5,259 nucleotides of DNA, taken from an uncultured Bacteroides sp. GTDB lineage: Bacteria > Bacteroidota > Bacteroidia > Bacteroidales > Bacteroidaceae. Shown here one piece after another: positions 1-5,259 of the stretch. The notes beneath the pieces were generated by a model. It did not search any database. It saw only the letters and a list, made by a program, of their open reading frames with translations, and had not been told where the DNA came from. Position numbers and translations under genes: made by a program. The stretch lies in NCBI GenBank assembly GCA_900557355.1, contig USSR01000508.1, forward strand, positions 1 through 5,259, read 5' to 3'. Numbering within the stretch: position 1 is the first letter of the stretch; the number at the start of each line of letters is the position of its first letter.

Positions 1-21
1 AGCGTAACTTAATTTATTATA

Positions 22-831
22 ATGAAATCAATTCTCGAAAATCGCCAGGCATTGACTTATGCAGTCAATCAAGTGGCAGAAGTTGCCGGATATCTCTGGC
101 AAAAGGGATGGGCTGAACGTAATGGCGGCAACATCACACTGAATATTACTGAATTTGTAGACGATGAGATAAAGTCGTTGCCTGCTATTAGCGATGTAAA
201 GCAGATCGGTGCTACTCTACCTTATCTGAAAGGTTGCTATTTCTATTGCAAAGGAACTAATAAGCGTATGCGCGATTTGGCTCGTTGGCCGATGGAACAT
301 GGTTCTGTAATTCGTATTCTGGATGACTGTGCCAGTTATGTGATTATTGCGGATCATCCTGTGATGCCTACTTCTGAATTACCTGCCCATCTCAGTGTAC
401 ACAATCGTCTGATTGAGAAAGGTTCGCCTTATAAAGCTTCGTTGCATACTCATCCCATTGAATTGATTGCTATGACTCATTGTAAGAAATTCCTTGAAAA
501 AGATGTTGCTACCAATTTGCTTTGGAGTATGATTCCCGAAACTAAGGCTTTCTGTCCGCGTGGTTTGGGTATTATTCCTTATGAATTGCCAAGCTCCGTA
601 AAATTGGCAGAAGCTACCATCGAACAATTGGAAGATTATGATGTGGCTATGTGGGAAAAGCATGGTGTATTTGCAGTGGATGTGGATATCATGTCGGCTT
701 TCGATCAGGTGGATGTACTGAATAAGTCTGCCCTGATTTATATTGCAGCCAAAAATATGGGCTTTGAACCTGACGGTATGAGCCAAGAACAAATGCAGGA
801 AATGACTCGTGCATTTAATCTGCCTAAATGA
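22..831 (+). CDS. rhaD: Rhamnulose-1-phosphate aldolase (class II aldolase/adducin family)
   Basis: This is the cytoplasmic aldolase of L-rhamnose catabolism; it cleaves L-rhamnulose 1-phosphate into dihydroxyacetone phosphate and L-lactaldehyde. The 269-residue protein is close in length to E. coli RhaD (274). Visible landmarks are NGGN at residues 34-37 (phosphate-binding loop region), PTSELPAH at 116-123 with Glu119 matching the E. coli catalytic Glu117, HTH at 142-144, and His214 in WEKHGV. His142, His144 and His214 correspond to the three zinc ligands (His141, 143 and 212 in E. coli). No signal peptide is present. The ATG at 22 is chosen because it gives full family length and the family N-terminus; no Shine-Dalgarno precedes it, which is normal in Bacteroidota. 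Only 21 bases lie upstream, so the promoter and the other rhamnose genes, if present, are outside the window. Fuculose-phosphate aldolase is the nearest alternative, but that enzyme is shorter (about 215 residues) and lacks this fit. Confidence 0.95.
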   Translation: MKSILENRQALTYAVNQVAEVAGYLWQKGWAERNGGNITLNITEFVDDEIKSLPAISDVKQIGATLPYLKGCYFYCKGTNKRMRDLARWPMEHGSVIRILDDCASYVIIADHPVMPTSELPAHLSVHNRLIEKGSPYKASLHTHPIELIAMTHCKKFLEKDVATNLLWSMIPETKAFCPRGLGIIPYELPSSVKLAEATIEQLEDYDVAMWEKHGVFAVDVDIMSAFDQVDVLNKSALIYIAAKNMGFEPDGMSQEQMQEMTRAFNLPK

Positions 832-836
832 TTCTT

Positions 837-876
837 AAGTAGATGGCAGGCATTTCTTATTGACTGCTATCTACTT
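837..876 (+). terminator. Strong hairpin between rhaD and GH105 gene (terminator or mRNA-stability element)
   Basis: The arms AAGTAGATGGCAG (837-849) and CTGCTATCTACTT (864-876) pair over 13 positions with a single G-U wobble, around a 14-base loop. It starts five bases after the rhaD stop codon. The sequence after it is T-rich but broken (TACTAATTCTTT), so termination may be partial. Only 23 bases separate the hairpin from the next start codon, and no TAnnTTTG element is seen there. The downstream gene therefore probably depends on read-through, and the hairpin may instead protect the 3' end of the upstream message. The hairpin is seen directly; its role is inference. Confidence 0.6.
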
Positions 877-899
877 TACTAATTCTTTAAAAGTATAAT

Positions 900-2198
900 A
901 TGAAGCGAATATTCTTCTCTCTCGCTCTGCTGTTGGCAGTAACAACTCTCGCTGCCCAGACCAATATGACGGCAAGAGAAGCTGCTGTAAAGATTGCAGA
1001 CCGCATTCTTGCCAGTACCACATACGAGTTTAAGAATACGAAGACTGGTGAAACTTATAAGTCCGTCAAGAAATTACCTCTTGACATGAATGTGAAGGTA
1101 GCATGCAAGTACAATAACTGGCATTATACGAATGGTGTAACCAATATGGCTCTCATGGAACTGGGAGATAAACTTGCTGACAAGAAGTATGAGAAATATG
1201 TTTTGAAGAACATGAATTTTGTGTTCAATGAAGGTAATCTTGAATTCTTTCGCAAACAGTACGATGAGGCCTTTAAACAAGATGGTTGGAATGCCGTGCG
1301 AAAATTGAGTTGGCACATGATCTTCCGTGGCAAGCGTCTGGATGATAATGGTCCGATGGGAGCCAGTCTGATTGAACTGCAGATGAGATATCCTAATCAA
1401 TCTTTTCTGGATTATGTTAACGAAACAGCCGAACACCTGAATTACGGTGAACCTCGTTTGGTGGATGGAACTATTGCCCGTATATGGCCGCATGTCAATA
1501 CGATTTGGGCAGATGATGCCTTTATGGCAATTTCTTTTCTGGCACGCATGGGTAAGATGACCGGTGATGAGAAGTATTTTAATGATGCTGCCAATCAGGT
1601 GCTAAACTATACCCGTTATCTTTGGTGTCCTGAAAAACAGATTTATTATCATTGTTATCATACGGACAACAAGGAGCATGGAGTAGCTCACTGGAGCCGT
1701 GCTAACGGATGGGTATTTATGGCACAGGCTGATCTGCTTAGTATGATGCCGAAAGATCATCCGATGCGTGAAGCTGTTATCGAAAATTTCCGCCAACAAG
1801 CAAGTGGTGTAGCCCGTTATCAAGGTAAGAATGGACTTTGGCATCAGTTGTTGGATAAAGAAGATTCTTATGAAGAAATCACAGGAACAGCAATGTTTGT
1901 TTTTGGTATTGCCCGTGGTGTGAAAGAAGGATGGCTACATCCTGATTTCATTTACGTAGCTGAGCAGGGATTGAAAGGTATGATGAAAAAGATTTCTGAT
2001 AATGGAGATGTTACTTCTATTTGTGTAGGAACAGGTATCATGCCTTCATTGGTATATTATTATAACCGTCCTACACAGGAAAATGATCCTATGGGCGAAG
2101 GCCCTGTACTCCGTGCATTGGTTGAAATGATAGATGCACCCAAGTACACAGAAATAAAGGCCGAAGAACAATATGATAAAATTGTTGTAAAAAAATAA
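900..2198 (+). CDS. Secreted GH105 unsaturated rhamnogalacturonyl hydrolase
   Basis: GH105 enzymes (B. subtilis YteR/YesR type) hydrate and release the 4,5-unsaturated uronic acid from the non-reducing end of lyase-generated oligosaccharides, typically exposing L-rhamnose. The 432-residue protein begins with a signal peptide (MKRIFFSLALLLAVTTLAA, likely cut after Ala19) and has no lipobox Cys, so it is probably periplasmic. Family features of the (alpha/alpha)6 barrel are RLDDNGPMGA at 146-155, TIWADDAFM at 201-209 with the Asp205/Asp206 pair that should contain the catalytic Asp, and HWSRANGWVFMA at 264-275. It lies 68 bases after rhaD in the same direction, and a hairpin intervenes. A terminator follows. 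The neighbouring rhamnose gene favours rhamnogalacturonan as the substrate source. GH105 members acting on arabinogalactan or ulvan products exist, so the exact substrate is open; GH88 is a related but less likely family. Confidence 0.9.
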   Translation: MKRIFFSLALLLAVTTLAAQTNMTAREAAVKIADRILASTTYEFKNTKTGETYKSVKKLPLDMNVKVACKYNNWHYTNGVTNMALMELGDKLADKKYEKYVLKNMNFVFNEGNLEFFRKQYDEAFKQDGWNAVRKLSWHMIFRGKRLDDNGPMGASLIELQMRYPNQSFLDYVNETAEHLNYGEPRLVDGTIARIWPHVNTIWADDAFMAISFLARMGKMTGDEKYFNDAANQVLNYTRYLWCPEKQIYYHCYHTDNKEHGVAHWSRANGWVFMAQADLLSMMPKDHPMREAVIENFRQQASGVARYQGKNGLWHQLLDKEDSYEEITGTAMFVFGIARGVKEGWLHPDFIYVAEQGLKGMMKKISDNGDVTSICVGTGIMPSLVYYYNRPTQENDPMGEGPVLRALVEMIDAPKYTEIKAEEQYDKIVVKK

Positions 2199-2225
2199 TC
2201 TTTCCCCTATTACTCGTTTTTATTA

Positions 2226-2272
2226 GTCCGCTCCGGTATATTTTAGAATAAAGCCGGAACGGACATTTTTTT
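2226..2272 (+). terminator. Intrinsic terminator after GH105 gene
   Basis: GTCCGCTCCGG (2226-2236) pairs with CCGGAACGGAC (2254-2264) over 11 positions with one C-A mismatch, enclosing a 17-base AT-rich loop. A run of seven T follows at 2266-2272. It begins 27 bases after the GH105 stop codon and separates that transcript from the regulator gene. This is a textbook rho-independent layout in this direction. Confidence 0.88.
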
Positions 2273-2288
2273 ATTCATAAATAATTTC

Positions 2289-2296
2289 TATTTTTG
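2289..2296 (+). promoter_or_regulatory. Probable -7 element of the AraC gene promoter
   Basis: TATTTTTG is an exact match to the Bacteroides sigma-ABfr -7 consensus TAnnTTTG and lies 29 bases before the regulator's start codon, which suggests a short leader of roughly 20-25 bases. The expected -33 TTTG is not clear: the region holds only the T-run of the preceding terminator (2266-2272), so terminator and promoter appear to be packed back to back. A chance match is possible in AT-rich DNA, but the position directly between terminator and start codon fits. Confidence 0.5.
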
Positions 2297-2315
2297 CCAC
2301 ATATCTATTATGTAA

Positions 2316-2325
2316 AACACGTGTT
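2316..2325 (+). promoter_or_regulatory. Perfect palindrome abutting the AraC start codon
   Basis: AACACGTGTT is a perfect 10-base palindrome that ends at the base just before the ATG at 2326, inside the predicted 5' leader. It could be an operator for a dimeric protein (perhaps autoregulation) or a small structure affecting translation initiation. Nothing beyond symmetry and position supports this, and AraC proteins more often bind direct repeats. Confidence 0.25.
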
Positions 2326-3252
2326 ATGACTAAGAACTATAATGATTTAGGGGTTGAATTCAAATATTTGATAGTGAATGATATGGACCAGAAATTTGGT
2401 CTGTGGGTAAATACCGTGGGGTTCCAGTCCATTCAGCCAAATTCTCCTTATCCCTTGAAGGATCATCCTTCAGGATATTTCTTTAATGCCCAGAAGGGGC
2501 GTGTTTTACGTGAATATCAGTTGGTTTATATAACTAAAGGACGAGGTTTGTTTGCTTCCGATACTACTCCGGAGAAACAAGTCTGTAAAGGCAGGCTTAT
2601 GGTTCTTTTCCCTGGGCAATGGCATACGTATCATCCATATCAGCAAACAGGCTGGAATGAGTATTATATCGGTTTTGAGGGGCCGGTCATCGATGATATG
2701 CTGAGAGGAGGCTTCCTCTCTAAAGACAATCAAATACTGGAAGTAGGTCTGAATGAGGAACTGGTTACCCTTTTTTCACGTGCATTGGAGATAGCTGAGG
2801 CTGATAAGATTTCATCCCAGCAATATCTTTCAGGTATTGTATTGCACATGATAGGAATGATTCTTTCCATATCCAAGAACAAGATATTCGAGATGGGTGA
2901 TGTTGATCAAAAGATTGAACAGGCGAAAATTATTATGAATGAGAATATATTCAAGGATATTGACCCGGAAGAGTTGGCCATGAAATTGAATATCAGTTAT
3001 TCTTGGTTTCGTAAGGTTTTTAAGGATTATACGGGATATGCGCCTGCTAAGTATTTCCAGGAACTTAAGTTGCGTAAGGCAAAGCAGTTACTGGTTGGCA
3101 CTTCCCAATCGGTAAAGGAAATTTCGTTTATGCTCGATTATAAATCTACTGAACACTTTTTCTCTCTCTTCAAAAAACGTACAGGATTTACTCCATTAGA
3201 ATACAGGTCTTTCGGGCGTGAGACGAATGTAGAGGAGGAAGATTTATTGTAA
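2326..3252 (+). CDS. AraC-family transcriptional regulator, candidate rhamnose/pectin sensor
   Basis: This is a cytoplasmic one-component regulator of 308 residues with no membrane segment. The N-terminal part holds an AraC-type cupin sensor, roughly residues 40-120, including REYQLVYITKGRGLF (62-76) and LMVLFPGQWHTYHP (91-104). A helical linker follows. The C-terminal DNA-binding domain (about 195-296) has a first helix-turn-helix near 213-233 (DPEELAMKLNISYSWFRKVF) and a second ending in the AraC signature FKKRTGFTPLEYR (282-294). The usual GF at the start of the second motif reads LDY (270-272), a modest deviation. It sits after a terminator and has its own probable promoter, so it is likely monocistronic. 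In B. thetaiotaomicron an AraC-type activator (RhaR) lies by the rhamnose genes. Position makes this a candidate counterpart, but the ligand cannot be read from the sequence. It could instead control the GH2 gene downstream. Confidence 0.93.
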   Translation: MTKNYNDLGVEFKYLIVNDMDQKFGLWVNTVGFQSIQPNSPYPLKDHPSGYFFNAQKGRVLREYQLVYITKGRGLFASDTTPEKQVCKGRLMVLFPGQWHTYHPYQQTGWNEYYIGFEGPVIDDMLRGGFLSKDNQILEVGLNEELVTLFSRALEIAEADKISSQQYLSGIVLHMIGMILSISKNKIFEMGDVDQKIEQAKIIMNENIFKDIDPEELAMKLNISYSWFRKVFKDYTGYAPAKYFQELKLRKAKQLLVGTSQSVKEISFMLDYKSTEHFFSLFKKRTGFTPLEYRSFGRETNVEEEDLL

Positions 3253-3256
3253 AGTT

Positions 3257-3288
3257 AAAGCGGAAAGCACTTTGACACTTTGCTTTTT
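3257..3288 (+). terminator. Possible terminator after the AraC gene
   Basis: Just after the regulator's stop codon, AAAGCA (3264-3269) can pair with TGCTTT (3281-3286). An alternative fold pairs AAAGC plus AAAG (3257-3267, two-base bulge) with CTTTGCTTT (3278-3286). Either stem runs into a short T-run at 3284-3288. The stem is weak compared with the one after the GH105 gene. The loop includes a CACTTTG direct repeat (3268-3274 and 3276-3282). Confidence 0.4.
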
Positions 3289-3311
3289 ATGCATAATGAG
3301 AATGTGATATT

Positions 3312-3324
3312 TCCGTCCGACGGA
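3312..3324 (+). repeat. Short inverted repeat
   Basis: TCCGTC and GACGGA flank one central C, giving a 13-base near-perfect dyad. An overlapping longer pairing exists between ATTTCCGT (3309-3316) and ACGGAAAT (3347-3354), with a 30-base loop. Together they could form alternative structures or a protein site. No function is assigned, and chance is not excluded. Confidence 0.35.
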
Positions 3325-3453
3325 GGGGGAGAACGAAAAGAAACGAACGGAAATCAGCATATTGTTGATTGAGAGTGGAATACAGAAATACGTACAACTC
3401 TGAAAAAAGAAAAACAGATGGTCTGTCCACTGAAAACACATAGTTTGCTTCCC

Positions 3454-3585
3454 ATCTATAGACCGTTTATGTTCGATCCATGGATCGTTTGTTCTTCATC
3501 TATAGATCAGACGTGTTTCATTTATAGATTGTTTGCGTTAGATCTATAGTTCCTTTGTGAAAGAACTATAGTTTCTTGCATAAGT
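3454..3585 (+). repeat. Tandem array of six 22-base units with palindromic cores
   Basis: Six contiguous units start at 3454, 3476, 3498, 3520, 3542 and 3564, exactly 22 bases apart. Each opens with a 10-base core: ATCTATAGAC, ATCCATGGAT, ATCTATAGAT, ATTTATAGAT, ATCTATAGTT, AACTATAGTT. The core consensus ATCTATAGAT is self-complementary. The remaining 12 bases are looser, with consensus near CGTTTGTGTTCG, best kept in units 1, 2 and 4. The second unit lies in a perfect 14-base palindrome CGATCCATGGATCG (3474-3487). A half-degenerate unit may precede the array (ATAGTTTG at 3440-3447), and units decay at the right end. The period is about two helical turns, so the cores would face the same side of DNA. 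It is not CRISPR, because there are no unique spacers. Iteron-like or operator-like binding array is the likely class; the binding protein is unknown. Confidence 0.9.
3544..3571 (+). repeat. Inverted repeat formed by the last two array units
   Basis: CTATAGTTC (3544-3552) and GAACTATAG (3563-3571) are perfectly complementary. The intervening CTTTGTGAAA adds a further TTT/AAA pairing with one bulged C, leaving a GTG loop. This is the most stable fold available in the array and could form in RNA or cruciform DNA. No T-run follows directly, so it is not a good terminator. Confidence 0.55.
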
Positions 3586-3617
3586 ATTGCATTCGTTGTC
3601 TGTTTTATACGGAAATA

Positions 3618-3645
3618 CTGCATTTATATTCTATAAATTATGCAG
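3618..3645 (+). repeat. Bulged hairpin downstream of the tandem array
   Basis: CTGCA (3618-3622) pairs with TGCAG (3641-3645), and TTTATA (3623-3628) pairs with TATAAA (3632-3637). A three-base bulge (TTA) lies on the right arm and TTC forms the loop. The stem is mostly AT pairs, so it may be weak in RNA. It could be part of a leader or a regulator site upstream of the GH2 gene; no evidence fixes its role. Confidence 0.4.
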
Positions 3646-3844
3646 CCGGATTCTATTTGAACTGTTTGTGGAAAATGTTCTGTTGGGAAAAGGATTGTTT
3701 TGATAGCTTTTTGTTCGCAGTGAGGCGGAATGAGTGACTTCTTGTGATATAAAGAGTTAAGTGGGAAGAAGCGGAGATAATCTCTCCGTCATTTTGTACA
3801 GCCAGAAAATCATTCTGCTTATTTATTGTTTGCCAGAGAATGCC

Positions 3845-3852
3845 TTTCTTTG
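3845..3852 (+). promoter_or_regulatory. Weak candidate -7 element for the GH2 gene
   Basis: TTTCTTTG matches the Bacteroides -7 consensus TAnnTTTG at five of the six fixed positions and ends 27 bases before the GH2 start codon, similar in placement to the better element before the AraC gene. No well-spaced -33 TTTG accompanies it (the nearest, 3829-3832, is too close). An activator-dependent promoter would tolerate a poor match, but this may be chance. Confidence 0.22.
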
Positions 3853-3879
3853 TAAAATCGAATAATAAAGCCAAATACT

Positions 3880-5259
3880 ATGAGTAGAAAGCACTTTTTG
3901 GGTACTATCCTTTTCTTACTGACAGCTTGGGTTGTACAAGCTCAGGAAACAGAACGTCAATATCTTTCCGGCACAGGGTTGGGTAACACCGTAACCTGGC
4001 AGTTTCGTGTATCCGAAGGACACAACAGCGGGCGTTGGAGTAAAATAGAAGTTCCTTCACAATGGGAACTGCAAGGCTTCGGTGAATATACCTATGGCCG
4101 TTGGTATAAGAAAGCCGGAGTGAAGAATCCTTCGATGGAAGAAGGTACTTATAAGCGCTCTTTCCGTGTTCCCCGCAACTGGCAGGGACAGAATGTACGC
4201 CTCTGGTTTGGTGGCGTAATGACTGATACCGAAGTCTTCGTCAATGGCCAATCCGCAGGCCCCGTACATCAGGGAGGCTTCTATCGCTTCTCTTATGACG
4301 TCACCGATCTGCTGAAATTCGGAAGCAACAATCAAATTGAAGTTCGTGTAAAGAAGCACTCTGACAACAAGTCCATCAACGCTGCCGAGCGCAAGGCGGA
4401 CTGGTGGCTCTTTGGTGGAATATATCGCCCCGTATGGCTGGAAGCAAAGCCGGCTACGCATATCGAACGCATGGCTGTAGATGCCCGTGCGGATGGAGAG
4501 CTAAAAGTAGAAGTACATTTGCAAGGTACCACCGGAGAAGAAAGTCTTTCCATGGAAGTGGCACCGATATCTGCCAAGGATGCCGAACACCGTCCCGTGA
4601 AAGTTACTAAAGATTCCGTTCAGTTGCTGACTGCTCATTTCGACGGTATATCTCCGTGGACTCCTGAGTCTCCTGTACTCTATCGGCTTACAGTTTCTCT
4701 GCTCGGTAAGGAAGGAAACGTCATTCACTCCATGGATACCCGCATCGGCTTCCGCACCATTGATTTCCGTCCTCGCGACGGACTCTACCTGAACGGTACC
4801 AAGCTTGTTATGAAAGGCATCAATCGGCACACTTTCCACCCCGATGGCGGACGAACTACGAATAAAGAACTCAGCATACAGGATGTCAAGCTCATAAAAG
4901 AGATGAACATGAATGCCGTCCGTTCTCACTATCCCCCTGATGAACACTTCCTGGATGCCTGCGACTCCCTTGGTTTACTCTACATCGACGAGTTGGCTGG
5001 TTGGCAAGATGCTTATGATACCCCTACAGGTACTCGTCTTGTTCGTGAAATGTTGACGCGTGACGTGAATCATCCCTGTATCGTGCTCTGGAGTAATGGT
5101 AACGAAGGTGGATGGAATACTGCAATTGATAGCCTGTTCCGTACTTACGACCCGCAAAAACGTCATGTCATCCACCCCTGGGCGGATTTCGACGAACTCG
5201 ATACGCACCACTATCCTGCTTATCTCACCGGTGTGGCTCGTTTTACCAATGGCTATAAA
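3880..5259 (+). CDS. Secreted GH2 family glycoside hydrolase (beta-galactosidase-like), N-terminal part
   Basis: The frame is open from the ATG at 3880 to the window edge, giving 460 residues, about half of a usual GH2 enzyme (800-1100). A signal peptide ends near VQA (cut after Ala21), with no lipobox Cys, so a periplasmic or exported protein is likely. An N-terminal jelly-roll sugar-binding domain (about 30-190) ends in WWLFGGIYRPVWLE (175-188). A beta-sandwich follows (about 191-293), then the TIM barrel starting near 300, with LVMKGINRH (309-317), NAVRSHYP (345-352), YIDE (368-371) and WSNGNEGG. Glu409 in that last motif is the expected acid/base. The nucleophile Glu should lie just past the window. 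The substrate cannot be fixed: GH2 includes beta-galactosidases, beta-glucuronidases, beta-mannosidases and others. Hand-counted G+C is visibly higher than in the GH105 gene. Confidence 0.9.
   Translation, partial: MSRKHFLGTILFLLTAWVVQAQETERQYLSGTGLGNTVTWQFRVSEGHNSGRWSKIEVPSQWELQGFGEYTYGRWYKKAGVKNPSMEEGTYKRSFRVPRNWQGQNVRLWFGGVMTDTEVFVNGQSAGPVHQGGFYRFSYDVTDLLKFGSNNQIEVRVKKHSDNKSINAAERKADWWLFGGIYRPVWLEAKPATHIERMAVDARADGELKVEVHLQGTTGEESLSMEVAPISAKDAEHRPVKVTKDSVQLLTAHFDGISPWTPESPVLYRLTVSLLGKEGNVIHSMDTRIGFRTIDFRPRDGLYLNGTKLVMKGINRHTFHPDGGRTTNKELSIQDVKLIKEMNMNAVRSHYPPDEHFLDACDSLGLLYIDELAGWQDAYDTPTGTRLVREMLTRDVNHPCIVLWSNGNEGGWNTAIDSLFRTYDPQKRHVIHPWADFDELDTHHYPAYLTGVARFTNGYK

Larger units (their letters stand above)
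3253..3879. other. 627-base intergenic region without a convincing gene
   Basis: Between the AraC gene and the GH2 gene no reading frame on either strand resembles a protein I recognise; the longest frames are 65-73 codons on the minus strand with biased, uninformative composition. The region holds a possible terminator (3257-3288), a short inverted repeat TCCGTC-c-GACGGA (3312-3324), the 22-base tandem array (3454-3585), a hairpin at 3618-3645, and presumably the GH2 promoter in its right part. No tRNA or recognised riboswitch is visible. It is unusually long compared with the 68- and 127-base spacers elsewhere in the window. Confidence 0.75.

Noticed and set aside
1..12. Possible last codons of an upstream gene (AGC GTA ACT TAA), as expected for an operon ahead of rhaD
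   Set aside because: Three codons and a stop can occur by chance, and another frame also stops at 5-7; too little sequence to assign.
2310..2315. Minimal upstream open frame ATG TAA in the AraC gene leader
   Set aside because: A two-codon start-stop is expected by chance in AT-rich DNA, and no ribosome-binding evidence is available.
3244..3441. 65-codon minus-strand frame overlapping the end of the AraC gene
   Set aside because: Composition is low-complexity (Phe/Ser rich), it overlaps a certain gene and a probable terminator, and nothing in it resembles a known family.
3454..3585. CRISPR array or plasmid iteron origin
   Set aside because: There are no unique spacers between repeats and no cas genes, so not CRISPR. 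No replication initiator or partition gene is present and the flanks look chromosomal, so an origin is not supported here.
3653..3874. 73-codon minus-strand frame in the intergenic region
   Set aside because: No recognisable motif, overlaps the presumed GH2 promoter region, and open frames of this length are common in AT-rich non-coding DNA.
4404..4610. 68-codon plus-strand frame inside the GH2 gene
   Set aside because: Out-of-frame shadow of the GH2 gene, rich in Arg/Gly/Cys from the alternative reading, without start-site support.
4501..4947. 148-codon minus-strand frame and the neighbouring minus frames at 4057-4577 and 4975-5211
   Set aside because: They lie antisense inside the GH2 coding region, whose domains and catalytic motifs are clear; they are shadow frames.

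Overview
The window reads as chromosomal DNA of a gut-type Bacteroidota, most likely Bacteroides or a close relative. The reasons are a rhaD-like aldolase next to secreted polysaccharide-degrading enzymes, AT-rich intergenic DNA without Shine-Dalgarno sites, a promoter element of the Bacteroides -7 type (TAnnTTTG) ahead of the regulator, and an AraC-type regulator of the kind common in these genomes. Species cannot be named from the sequence alone.

Layout, all genes on the + strand: (1) 22-831, rhamnulose-1-phosphate aldolase (rhaD), probably the distal part of a rhamnose operon whose other genes lie left of the window; (2) 837-876, a strong hairpin between rhaD and the next gene; (3) 900-2198, a secreted family GH105 unsaturated rhamnogalacturonyl hydrolase; (4) 2226-2272, a clear intrinsic terminator; (5) 2326-3252, an AraC-family regulator with its own probable promoter; (6) 3253-3879, a 627-base stretch without a convincing gene; (7) 3880 to the window edge, the first 460 codons of a secreted family GH2 glycoside hydrolase, open at the right end.

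The genes make sense together as pectin (rhamnogalacturonan) use. GH105 enzymes remove the unsaturated uronic acid left by pectate/rhamnogalacturonan lyases and so expose L-rhamnose. Imported rhamnose is isomerised, phosphorylated and then split by RhaD into dihydroxyacetone phosphate and L-lactaldehyde. The AraC-type protein is a plausible rhamnose or pectin-oligosaccharide sensor, and the GH2 enzyme could trim galactose or another beta-linked sugar. The pathway link is inference from family membership and neighbourhood.

The most unusual structure is in the long intergenic region. Six copies of a 22-base unit run head to tail at 3454-3585 with exact 22-base spacing. Each copy starts with a 10-base (near-)palindrome around CTATAG, and paired base changes preserve the symmetry in some copies. 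It resembles an iterated dimeric protein-binding site laid out on one face of the helix, although its function is unknown.
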